From assembly GCA_020061125.1 (NCBI GenBank), contig JAGUYV010000107.1:1-7292 (forward strand): a DNA stretch of 7,292 nucleotides, given 5' to 3'. This DNA comes from a bacterium (GTDB taxonomy: Bacteria > UBP15 > UBA6099 > DSWB01). Below the pieces are notes generated by a model. That model saw nothing but the letters and a program-made list of their open reading frames with translations. It had not been told where the DNA came from and did no database searches. Below are positions 1 to 6,657 of the stretch, piece by piece. Position 1 is the first letter of the stretch; each line of letters opens with the position of its first letter. The position numbers and the translations under genes are program-made.

Positions 1-1
1 A

Positions 2-97
2 CTGGAGCGCGACACCCTGCGGCGTCTCGCCGCCGCGGGCCTGCACGCCGCCCTGTGCAATGCTCTGAACACGGATTTGATCCGCAGCTTTGTCTGA
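2..97 (+). CDS. C-terminal end of an unidentified protein (5' end outside the window)
   Basis: The frame beginning at base 2 is open to a TGA at 95-97 and gives the last 31 residues of a protein, ending in ALNTDLIRSFV. Its codons end mostly in G or C, like the real genes downstream, and the other two plus-strand frames lack this bias. The tail mixes Leu/Ala-rich helix-like sequence with basic residues. It is too short to recognise a family, so no function is assigned. About 200 bases of non-coding, more AT-rich DNA follow, so this gene probably ends its own transcription unit, although I see no convincing intrinsic terminator after it. The main alternative is that the stretch is non-coding or belongs to a minus-strand gene. 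Confidence 0.55.
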   Translation: MERDTLRRLAAAGLHAALCNALNTDLIRSFV

Positions 98-191
98 ACG
101 CGCACAGGCCGCATTTCAAGGGTAAACCCCGCATTGACATTGTTGTCTATTGTGTTGTAACTTGTTGTATGTAAGGAAATGGCTTTTTCAA

Positions 192-208
192 AATCCCAAA
201 AAGGGATT
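192..208. repeat. Perfect 6-bp inverted repeat (AATCCC-AAAAA-GGGATT)
   Basis: The arms AATCCC (192-197) and GGGATT (203-208) are exact reverse complements separated by five A residues. No T-run follows, so this is not an intrinsic terminator. It lies just upstream of the -10-like box at 214-219, across the spacer and -35 position. That is where a repressor or activator dimer would bind. The operator role is inferred from position only. Confidence 0.35.
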
Positions 209-213
209 ACTAT

Positions 214-219
214 TACAAT
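214..219 (+). promoter_or_regulatory. Possible -10 box for the STAS gene
   Basis: TACAAT differs from the sigma-70 -10 consensus by one base and sits in the AT-rich gap before the STAS gene, which would give a leader of roughly 65-70 nt. No good -35 lies 16-18 bp upstream; the inverted repeat at 192-208 occupies that position. A TTGACA hexamer at 134-139 is a perfect -35, but its best partner (TTGTAA, 155-160) has a short 15-bp spacer. The rest of the 98-293 gap holds GTTGT repeats and no gene that I can support. Confidence 0.35.
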
Positions 220-293
220 ATCTGTAGCAAAACACAGAGCCTAAGAGAAAAAGAGCCATAGAACTCTGTATCAAGGCTGGGGGCCGCATTTCC

Positions 294-617
294 ATGATTC
301 GCTTCAACTACATGGGTTTGGAATTTCAGCAACACCCGCAGGGCGTTGATGTGTTCGCAACCGGGGAATTGCAGTTTTACGATTCCCAGAAGTTCATGAA
401 AACAGTGCCCGAGGAAACCAAAGGCAAAGGCCGCAATGTAACCCTCGACATGGGCGAACTGAAATTCATAGACTCCGCGGGCCTCGGCGCCGTCCTGTAT
501 GTGTCCGAAGCGCTGCGCATGCAGGGGCAGAAACTGATCCTGCGCAATGTGAACCAGTACAACCGCAGGGTGCTGGAAAAAATCGCGCCCGTGGGTACCT
601 TCGACATCCAGGACTGA
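294..617 (+). CDS. STAS-domain protein, anti-sigma factor antagonist (SpoIIAA/RsbV type)
   Basis: This 107-residue protein is essentially one STAS domain, the normal size for single-domain anti-anti-sigma factors. The diagnostic stretch FIDSAGLGAV (residues 58-67) matches the SpoIIAA/RsbV phosphorylation loop, with Ser61 as the predicted phospho-acceptor. The flanking beta-strand (residues 48-54) and the helix after the loop fit the fold. In this family, the unphosphorylated protein binds an anti-sigma kinase and frees a sigma factor or another partner. No partner kinase, PP2C phosphatase or sigma factor is in the window, so the partner is unknown. The ATG at 294 is chosen because a G-rich possible ribosome site (GGGGG, 279-283) precedes it. 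The in-frame ATG at 312 has no such site. The gene stands alone between two non-coding gaps and is probably monocistronic. Confidence 0.88.
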   Translation: MIRFNYMGLEFQQHPQGVDVFATGELQFYDSQKFMKTVPEETKGKGRNVTLDMGELKFIDSAGLGAVLYVSEALRMQGQKLILRNVNQYNRRVLEKIAPVGTFDIQD

Positions 618-694
618 ACAGAACCGCATAACTCTTGTGCCGCCATGGCAAAACACGCCCGAGCCGCCCGGCGTCTTACTCGTCCATGATTTTG

Positions 695-725
695 TTTTCA
701 CCCTCCCCGGCATTTCCTATATAAT
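695..725 (+). promoter_or_regulatory. Sigma-70-like promoter of the FAD protein/Fe-S/lipid kinase operon
   Basis: A perfect TATAAT lies at 720-725. The best upstream match is TTTTCA (695-700, four of six bases of TTGACA) with a rather long 19-bp spacer. Transcription would start near 732, leaving a leader of about 28 nt that carries a GAGG ribosome site at 749-752, 7 nt before the ATG at 760. The -10 is strong and the -35 weak, so an activator or an extended contact may matter. The rest of the 618-759 gap shows no clear terminator for the STAS gene. Confidence 0.6.
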
Positions 726-759
726 GATCAGCAGTTTTCAATGAAAGCGAGGTTCGGCC

Positions 760-2325
760 ATGGACAATATCGCTCCATCGCAACTCGATAAAAGCATCGT
801 GGCGCGGCTCGTGGAGATTTTCGGCGAACGCAATGTATCCGTGACGGATGTGGATCGCGCGGCTTACTCGCGGGATCTCTGGCCCAGAACGCATATATGG
901 ATGTCCGGAGGCCGGATCCCCCACCCGCCCGACGCCATTGTGTGGGCGAAAACCGAGGAGCAAATCTCGGAGCTGCTCAAGCTGGCCAACAAGGAACTGT
1001 TTCCGGTGATTCCGTACGGGGCGGGGTCGGGCGTATGCGGCGGCGCGCTGCCCCTGTTCCGGGGGGTGATTCTGGATGTCAAGAAAATGGACCGGATCAT
1101 CGAAATTGACGATGTGTCCCTCACCGTGACCGCGGAGCCGGGCGTGATCGGCCAGCATCTCGAAATGGAGTTGAACCGCAAGGGCTACACCATGGGGCAC
1201 TTCCCGAGCAGCATCTACTGCTCGTCGCTGGGCGGCTACCTCGCGGCGCGCTCGGCCGGGCAGTTGTCCGCGCGCTACGGCAAAATCGAGGACATGGTCA
1301 TGAGCATGCGGGCCGTGTTGCCGAATGGAGATATCGCGGAAACCGTGTGTTCGCCGCGTTCCGCGGCGGGACCCAACTGGACGCAGATGTTCGTGGGCAG
1401 CGAGGGCACGCTGGGCGTCATCACGCGAGCGCGCATGCGCATCTATCCCTACCCGCCCTCGCGCCTGTTCCGCGCGTTCACCTTCAACGGCGTGCACGAC
1501 GCCCTCGAATCCATCCGGGAAATCATGCGCGCGGGCGTACTGCCCGCGGCCGTGCGCCTGTACGACGAACTCGACACCATCCTCATCGGCGGCAAGAAAG
1601 AGGATTCCGTGGAAACGCCCATCAACCACGACCCCGAGCCGGAAAACCCGGTCAAGAAAGTCATGCACGAGGTGTCGTCCGGTGTGCAGAACATTCTCAT
1701 GGGCATTCCCAAAGTGGCGGGCCGCCTGGCCGAGCATGTCAAGGGCAAGTGCCTGCTGGTGCTCACCTTCGAGGGCGTGCCCGAGATGACGAACGCGGAA
1801 CTCGAAACCTCGGTGCGCATCTGTAAAAAGAACAGCGGCCGGGACGAGGGCGAAGAGCCGGCCAAGCGCTGGTGGGAAAACCGCTACAATGTGTCCTACA
1901 ACCAGTCCCGGGTGTTCCATCAAGGCTCGTGGGTGGACACCTTCGAGGTGGCCACAACCTGGGACAAGGTGGAGAAACTCTATTTCGCGGTGCGCAAGGC
2001 CGTGTCCCCGCACGCATTCATCATGGCGCATTTCAGCCATGCCTATGTGCACGGGTGCTGCATCTATTTTTCCATGCTGTCGCGCGGGCGCGATCAGGAA
2101 GAGGCCGAGAAGGTTTACGATACCGTGTGGAAAGCGGCGCAGGGCACGGCCGTGCGTTTCGGCGCAACCGTCACGCACCATCACGGAGTGGGGCTGCACA
2201 AGGCCCAGGGCCTCAAACGCGAACTCGGACCGCTCATGGAAACTTTCCGCGGCGTGAAAACGGCCATGGACCCCAACAACATTCTGAATCCCGGCAAGCT
2301 GGGCCTGCCCGATTGGGGTGAATGA
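760..2325 (+). CDS. FAD-binding oxidoreductase of the alkyl-DHAP synthase/GlcD (VAO) superfamily
   Basis: This 521-residue flavoprotein has an N-terminal PCMH-type FAD domain (about 55-230) and a C-terminal FAD-oxidase domain (about 235-515). The FAD-domain motifs are PYGAGSGVCGG (85-95), FPSSIYCSSLGG (148-159), YGKIEDMV (173-180) and GSEGTLGVIT (213-222). The C-terminal domain shows FEVATTWDKV (395-404), SHAYVHGCCIYF (426-437), the triple-His loop THHHGVG (472-478) and a NPGKLG end. The triple His, the SHAY...CCIYF motif and the FPSS-type FAD loop point to alkyldihydroxyacetonephosphate synthase, which exchanges the acyl group of acyl-DHAP for a fatty alcohol in ether-lipid synthesis. Glycolate or D-lactate dehydrogenase-like activity is the alternative, supported by the Fe-S protein gene that overlaps it by 4 nt (ATGA). 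Residues about 275-330 form a charged, variable segment. A GAGG site 7 nt upstream supports the start. The family is certain and the substrate is not. Confidence 0.88.
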   Translation: MDNIAPSQLDKSIVARLVEIFGERNVSVTDVDRAAYSRDLWPRTHIWMSGGRIPHPPDAIVWAKTEEQISELLKLANKELFPVIPYGAGSGVCGGALPLFRGVILDVKKMDRIIEIDDVSLTVTAEPGVIGQHLEMELNRKGYTMGHFPSSIYCSSLGGYLAARSAGQLSARYGKIEDMVMSMRAVLPNGDIAETVCSPRSAAGPNWTQMFVGSEGTLGVITRARMRIYPYPPSRLFRAFTFNGVHDALESIREIMRAGVLPAAVRLYDELDTILIGGKKEDSVETPINHDPEPENPVKKVMHEVSSGVQNILMGIPKVAGRLAEHVKGKCLLVLTFEGVPEMTNAELETSVRICKKNSGRDEGEEPAKRWWENRYNVSYNQSRVFHQGSWVDTFEVATTWDKVEKLYFAVRKAVSPHAFIMAHFSHAYVHGCCIYFSMLSRGRDQEEAEKVYDTVWKAAQGTAVRFGATVTHHHGVGLHKAQGLKRELGPLMETFRGVKTAMDPNNILNPGKLGLPDWGE

Positions 2326-3443
2326 CGGTGCTCGCCAAATACGCCAAGGACATCACCTACTGCACCTACTGCCCGCGCCTGTGCCGGTTCGCATGTCCCG
2401 TGACCAATGCGGAAACCCGCGAGACCGTGACCCCGACCAACAAAATGAACCTGCTCGAACTGCTGCGCAGCGGCGCCGTGCAAATGGACGCGGGCGTGGC
2501 GGACATCTTCTACCGCTGCGCCGGGTGCCTCACCTGCCGGGCATACTGCAAGTGGCGCATTGATGTGCCGCGGGTCATGGAGAGAGCGCGCGCCCTGGCC
2601 GTGGAAAAGGGCGTGCAGCCCGAGTGCCTGAACCGCCACATCTCAACTTTCGCCGAGCAGGGCAATCCCTACGGCAAGGCGCTGGCCGCGAAGTTCAACG
2701 CCCTCGGCCTCGAGGATCGCGTGGACAAAACCGCGGACACCCTTCTGTTCCTGGGCTGCACTACGATCTTCCATTTCCCGGACCTTGCCAAAGCCATCGT
2801 CAAGCTGCTTGACGCTGCGGGCATTGATTTCGCGGTTCACGGCGACGCGGACGCGCTGTGCTGCGGCACGCCCGCCCTGTATTCGGGCGCGCACAAGGAT
2901 TTCGAGTCCGCAGCCCGCAGGCTCAAATCCAAACTGGGCCGCTACAAGACAATCATCAGCGGCTGCCCGAGCTGTCTGGCCTCGTTCAGCATCAAATATC
3001 CCGAGCATGGGATCCCGCAGCGCGCCGCAGTGCTGCACACCACCGAGCTGGCGGCGCAGTTGCTCGACAGCAAACGCATCAAAGTGCGCGAGCCGTTCGC
3101 GCAGTCCGCCATGTACCACGACCCGTGCCACCTGGCGAAGTATTTCGGCATATACGACGCGCCCCGCCGGATCCTGTCCGCGCTGTTCGAGCCGGACCGC
3201 GTTTTCGAATTCTCATGGAACCGGGACAAGAATTACTGCTGCGGCGGCGGCGGGCTGATTCCGGTCACGGACCCGGCGCTGTCCAAAAGCATCACGCGCA
3301 AGCGCCTGGAGCAGTTTTACGAGGCCGCGCCCGACATACTGGTCACGGCGTGCCCCACATGCGAACGCACCTTCCACCGCGCGGATCCGGACATCGAGAC
3401 GCGCGATCTCATCGAGTTGCTCGCGGAGCGACTGGACGCCTGA
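2322..3443 (+). CDS. CCG-domain Fe-S oxidoreductase (GlcF/GlpC/HdrD-like)
   Basis: This 373-residue soluble protein is built like GlcF, GlpC and HdrD: two N-terminal ferredoxin-type cysteine clusters followed by two CCG domains. Cluster 1 is C14-x2-C17-x3-C21-x3-C25-P and cluster 2 is C66-x2-C69-x2-C72-x3-C76-K. CCG domain 1 uses C146, C180-C181-G182, C215 and C218. CCG domain 2 uses C269, C306-C307-G308 and CPTC (344-347). In this family, ferredoxin clusters pass electrons between a flavoprotein and an acceptor, and CCG cysteines can bind a non-cubane 4Fe-4S cluster. Its start ATG overlaps the upstream stop (ATGA), so translation is coupled and the two proteins probably work as a complex. 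I see no membrane segment. The first cluster has one extra residue compared with the usual CX2CX2CX3CP. The electron acceptor cannot be read from the sequence. Confidence 0.9.
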   Translation: MTVLAKYAKDITYCTYCPRLCRFACPVTNAETRETVTPTNKMNLLELLRSGAVQMDAGVADIFYRCAGCLTCRAYCKWRIDVPRVMERARALAVEKGVQPECLNRHISTFAEQGNPYGKALAAKFNALGLEDRVDKTADTLLFLGCTTIFHFPDLAKAIVKLLDAAGIDFAVHGDADALCCGTPALYSGAHKDFESAARRLKSKLGRYKTIISGCPSCLASFSIKYPEHGIPQRAAVLHTTELAAQLLDSKRIKVREPFAQSAMYHDPCHLAKYFGIYDAPRRILSALFEPDRVFEFSWNRDKNYCCGGGGLIPVTDPALSKSITRKRLEQFYEAAPDILVTACPTCERTFHRADPDIETRDLIELLAERLDA

Positions 3444-3449
3444 CGCGCC

Positions 3450-4412
3450 ATGCCCGATCAGTTCAAAACACAACTCGTGGTGAACCCGCGCAGCGCAAAC
3501 GGCCGCACCGGGAAAAACTGGGCGGCCATCGAGGCGCGGATCCGCGAACACCTGCCCGAGTTCGACACCGCGTTCACGCAGGGGCCGATGCACGCCACGG
3601 AACTGGCGCGCGACGCCCTGCGCCAGGGCTATGAAATGGTGGTCACCGTTGGCGGCGACGGCACCAACAGCGAAGTGGTGAACGGATTCTTCGAGCCGGA
3701 CGGCGCGCCCGTTCGGCCCGATGCGGTCCTGGGCGTGCTGCCCATGGGCACCGGGTGCGACTTCGTGAAAACCGCGGGCATTCCCAAACCCGTGGAACAG
3801 GCCGCGGCCCATCTGCCCGGCCGCCACGCCATTCCCTGCGACGCCGGGTATCTCGAATACACGGACAGCGGCGGAAACCCCGCCGCGCGCCACTTCATCA
3901 ACATTACCGACTTCGGCATCGGCGGCGAGGTGGCGGTGAATGTGAACCGCACCACCAAGGCGCTCGGCGGGTTCGTTTCGTTCTTCGGAGGCATCCTGCG
4001 CACGGAGTTGACATATCGCAATAAAACCGTGCGCCTGCACGCGGACGGGCGGGATCTGGGCGAACGGCTGATTAAAAATGTCATCGTGGCCAACGGGCAA
4101 TTCTTCGGAGGCGGCATGCGCATCGCCCGCGAAGCCGCTTTGAGCGACGGGCAGTTCGAGGTGATCATCATGAACGCCCTCACACGCTGGGAGGGCCTGC
4201 GCCTGATTCGCGGCATGTATTCCGGCGATTATGTGGATTACACGAAGAAGATCGAGCGGTTCAAGGCGCGCGAACTGCGTGCGGAGAGCGGCGACACCGT
4301 GCTTCTGGATGTGGACGGCGAACAGCCCGGCCGCCTGCCCTGCTCCTTGAAAATCGTTCCCCGGGCCATCAGACTCAAACTCAAGGACCCGGAATCCGGC
4401 GCACACGCATGA
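3450..4412 (+). CDS. Diacylglycerol kinase-family lipid kinase (DgkB/YegS type)
   Basis: This 320-residue protein has the length and motif order of bacterial lipid kinases with a DAGK catalytic domain. VVNPRSANG (10-18) opens the nucleotide-binding region, and VGGDGTNSEVVNGF (67-80) is the hallmark GGDGT loop. LPMGTGCDF (97-105) corresponds to the GTGNDFA motif, with Cys in place of Asn. GGGMRIAREAALSDGQ (220-235) and DVDGEQPG (287-294) are the C-terminal domain motifs. Such enzymes phosphorylate the hydroxyl of diacylglycerol, phosphatidylglycerol, sphingoid bases or similar lipids using ATP. The substrate here is unknown. The gene starts 6 nt after the Fe-S protein with only a weak ribosome site, so it is probably translated by coupling from the same mRNA. 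Its place behind an ADPS-like gene fits phosphorylation of an ether- or acyl-glycerol product, which is an inference. Confidence 0.9.
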   Translation: MPDQFKTQLVVNPRSANGRTGKNWAAIEARIREHLPEFDTAFTQGPMHATELARDALRQGYEMVVTVGGDGTNSEVVNGFFEPDGAPVRPDAVLGVLPMGTGCDFVKTAGIPKPVEQAAAHLPGRHAIPCDAGYLEYTDSGGNPAARHFINITDFGIGGEVAVNVNRTTKALGGFVSFFGGILRTELTYRNKTVRLHADGRDLGERLIKNVIVANGQFFGGGMRIAREAALSDGQFEVIIMNALTRWEGLRLIRGMYSGDYVDYTKKIERFKARELRAESGDTVLLDVDGEQPGRLPCSLKIVPRAIRLKLKDPESGAHA

Positions 4413-4427
4413 CCCCCGCCCCTCGCG

Positions 4428-4455
4428 TTGACTTTTTGATCCGCCGCAATATTAT
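4428..4455 (+). promoter_or_regulatory. Strong sigma-70-like promoter of the 273-residue unknown gene
   Basis: TTGACT (4428-4433, five of six bases) and TATTAT (4450-4455, five of six) are separated by 16 bp, with a T-run directly after the -35. It lies wholly in the 52-nt gap after the lipid kinase. Transcription would start about 4461-4463, almost at the ATG at 4465, which predicts a leaderless message. The downstream gene can therefore be transcribed independently of the operon, although read-through is possible because no terminator separates them. Confidence 0.65.
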
Positions 4456-4464
4456 GTACTGGAT

Positions 4465-5286
4465 ATGGAAATGACCGCCGGAACAGACATCGGCAGCCTG
4501 GTGCGCGACCAGGCTGTGAAGTGCATCCATCAGGATTTCGACAGTCGTTATGACATGGAGCACATACGACGCGTGCTCGGAACAGAGAATGCGCGCCTGC
4601 TCCAGGGCGTCTCCCAGAACGACATTGACATGCTCAAGCAGTTTTTTTTCAACACCATATACCCGCGCATGGGTGAGCGCGCGGAGCGGGACAAAAGTTT
4701 CGAGTCCATGGTGGCGATGCTCAAGCACCCGTCGCGTTTGGGCCGGTTCATCCCCTCGCTGCCCGTGCTTGTGCTCAAGTATGCGCGGGTATGGCCCACG
4801 GCCGTGAATGTTGGCGTCAACGCCATGATGGCGTACCTGTACTCGCTGCGCATCGAGGAGCTGGTTTCGCGCGAGGCAGTGGCCATCCTCAAGGAACAGG
4901 GGCGCGCGCCGGACGAGCGGTTCGAGATGGACATCCCCCTCTACGAGAAGGCTTTCGTGCGCGTGCCCCTATCGCACAGCAGACGTATGCTCTCCTCCGC
5001 GGTCAAAGTCATGAGGGCGGGCAAAAACCCGGAGCTGGTGAAGACCACGCGCAACATACTCAATGATGTGCGCGGCAATTTCGCGCGCCTGGACAAACAG
5101 CGCCGCGATGCCGGACAGCCGCCCATGTACGAGGACATCATCCGCGCTCTCAACTTCGGGGAAACCGTGCTCAACCAGGTGCAGTCCGTGTTCGGCGCTC
5201 TGGGAGAGGAAAAACTCACGCGCGTTATCCGCATCACCGAAATCAACGAATCCCACCACATCAACACTCTGTACGGTGTTTCATAG
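4465..5286 (+). CDS. Conserved-looking hypothetical protein, 273 residues, probably leaderless
   Basis: I do not recognise this protein. It is open across 273 codons with the same G/C-ending codon preference as its neighbours, and it looks mainly helical and soluble. It has alternating hydrophobic and basic/acidic residues and no signal peptide. Residues 94-128 are the most hydrophobic part (around LPVLVLKYARVW and VGVNAMMAYLYSL), but Lys and Arg interrupt them, so an amphipathic or buried helix pair is likelier than a membrane span. The C-terminal quarter has short helix-like stretches and ends in NESHHINTLYGVS. The start is ambiguous between ATG 4465 and ATG 4471. Neither has a clear Shine-Dalgarno site, and the promoter lies directly in front. 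It is codirectional with the lipid operon, but a functional link is only positional. A run of eight T residues (4642-4649) encodes Phe60-Phe61 and part of Phe62. Confidence 0.8.
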   Translation: MEMTAGTDIGSLVRDQAVKCIHQDFDSRYDMEHIRRVLGTENARLLQGVSQNDIDMLKQFFFNTIYPRMGERAERDKSFESMVAMLKHPSRLGRFIPSLPVLVLKYARVWPTAVNVGVNAMMAYLYSLRIEELVSREAVAILKEQGRAPDERFEMDIPLYEKAFVRVPLSHSRRMLSSAVKVMRAGKNPELVKTTRNILNDVRGNFARLDKQRRDAGQPPMYEDIIRALNFGETVLNQVQSVFGALGEEKLTRVIRITEINESHHINTLYGVS

Positions 5287-5317
5287 CCGCCCGCAATTTT
5301 CTCTCCGGGATTGCGCG

Positions 5318-5354
5318 AAAAAAAGCATCCCCGGCACAAGTGCGCCGGGGATGC
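5318..5354 (-). terminator. Intrinsic terminator of the minus-strand papain-like gene
   Basis: GCATCCCCGGC (5325-5335) and GCCGGGGATGC (5344-5354) form a perfect 11-bp GC-rich stem with an 8-nt loop. On the minus strand the stem is followed directly by seven U residues (the A-run 5318-5324 on the plus strand). It lies 34 nt past the stop codon of the minus-strand gene. No T-run follows the stem on the plus strand, so it should work in one direction only. A second, weaker stem (CGCAAT 5292-5297 with ATTGCG 5310-5315) lies just after the convergent gene and lacks a U-tract. Confidence 0.88.
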
Positions 5355-5388
5355 GGATTGCCGAATGGTTGCTTGTATGACGCGCGAG

Positions 5389-6657
5389 CTACGGCACCGA
5401 CACGGCGGTTTCGCCGCCTTCGTCGCCCAGATTGTCCACCACGGCGCCGTTCACGCGGCAGCCGGGATAGTAGGTTCCGGCGGCGTTGTACACACATGTT
5501 CCGGTGCGGCCTGTTGTAATCGCGGTCCAGGCCCCGACCGAGTCGCAGCGGAACTCGAGCTGCGTGGGCAGCGCGCCTGTCACATCGCAGGTGATGGTCA
5601 CATTCGCGCCGATGCCCGCGGGGTTGGGGCTGGCGGAAATTTCAACGCTTGACGCCTGCACGCCCACGGCCACATCCACGGTGTCCGCCGCGGAATCGTT
5701 CACATAACATGCCGGATAATAGGATCCTGCAAAGCTGTACTGACAGGTCGCGGTGTTGCCCGATGTGATGCTGACCCAACTGTCCAGCGTGTCGCAGCGG
5801 TATTTGAGCGATGTGGGTGTGCTGGAGGGCGTGCATGTGAGAATGAAGGTTGTGCTGGTGTCGCCCGCCGTGGGAGAAACGCCCGCTGTCACGGTAACAT
5901 TATTGACCGGCGGCGTGTACTGGGTCACGGTCACGGCGCTGTCCACATTGTCAATGATGGCGCTGTTCACGCGGCAGCCCGGCGTGTAGGAGCCGGGATA
6001 GCCGTATGAGCAAACGCCTGTTTTGCCGTTCTGCCATGTGCCGACCGTGTCGCACCGGTACGATGCGGAGGTGGGCGTTCCCGTGGTCGTGCAGGTCACG
6101 GTGTAGGAATCATTGGTGGTTCCCGAGGCAGGGCTTACGGATGCGGTGACGCTGACATCCGAGCCGCCGGTCACGGTCACGGGCGTATCCACATTGTCAA
6201 TGGACGCCTGGTTCACGCGGCAGCCGGGAATGTAGGAACCTGCAATGGAGTAGGTGCAAACGCCGGTGCGCCCGGAGGTCCAGGCGTCAACCGAGTCGCA
6301 GCGGTATTCCACGGCCGAAGGCGTGGCCCCCGAAGTGGAACAAGTCACGGTGAAGCCCGTGGTGCCGGCGTCGCCGCTGGATGGGGTGACGGCCGCGGTC
6401 ACGGTAATTTCGCCCACGGTGATGGCCGTGTCCACATTGTCGCTGGTGGCGCTGTTTACGCGGCAGCCGGGGGTGTAGGACCCGGCGGTTGTGTATGTAC
6501 AGGTTTTGGTGGTGGTTCCCGTGGTCATGCTCTCCCAGCCCAGGGCGCTGTCGCAGCGCACTTCGAGCTTGCTGACCGCGCCAGAGGAAATGCAGGACAC
6601 ATCCACCTGCGCGGATCCTCCGGCCAGAGCCAGGGATGTTTCCGAGGCCAGGGCGCT
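5389..6657 (-). repeat. Five tandem modules of about 85 codons, each with four conserved cysteines
   Basis: Counting from the papain domain outward, the units occupy about 6657-6406, 6405-6157, 6156-5899, 5898-5650 and 5649-5389, or 83-86 residues each. Each carries the order VTC ... (Y/F/V)RCD(S/T)...W ... C.Y..(A/P)G(S/T)Y.P(G/A)C.VN ... NVD/TVD, so cysteines recur at 228/241/259/271, 312/326/340/352, 395/408/422/434, 481/494/511/523 and 563/577/594/606. Alternating Val/Thr strands suggest a beta-sandwich of PKD or Ig-like type, and four Cys per unit suggest two disulfides. Units 1-3 are also close at DNA level; the plus-strand 11-mer TCCACATTGTC occurs in all three. Unit 4 is the most diverged (AC instead of GC, YVN instead of RVN). 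The likely role is binding or spacing on the outside of the cell. Confidence 0.85.

Noticed and set aside
655-674. ACGCC/GGCGT stem as a terminator for the STAS gene
   Set aside because: It is a 5-bp stem with a 10-nt loop and no following T-run.
645-689. A 14-codon open frame starting at ATG 645
   Set aside because: It has no ribosome site and is too short and basic to be distinguished from chance.
676-2199. A 507-codon open frame on the minus strand opposite the FAD protein
   Set aside because: It is the mirror of a G/C-third-position gene. Its translation is rich in His, Arg and Gly with no recognisable motif, while the plus strand has full FAD-oxidase motifs.
2858-3634. A 258-codon plus-strand frame crossing the Fe-S protein and lipid kinase genes
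   Set aside because: It overlaps both well-supported genes out of frame and has the His/Arg/Pro-rich makeup of a shadow.
3213-4406. A 397-codon open frame on the minus strand opposite the lipid kinase
   Set aside because: It is antisense to a clear DAGK-family gene, and its composition is typical of a shadow frame.
5292-5315. Hairpin CGCAAT/ATTGCG as a plus-strand terminator of the 273-residue gene
   Set aside because: The stem is only 6 bp with a 12-nt loop, and an A-run rather than a T-run follows, so it lacks the features of an intrinsic terminator.
5389-6657. The repeated block read as a CRISPR array or mobile-element repeat
   Set aside because: The unit length is about 250 bp, the frame is continuous and the cysteine pattern is conserved at protein level, so these are protein modules.
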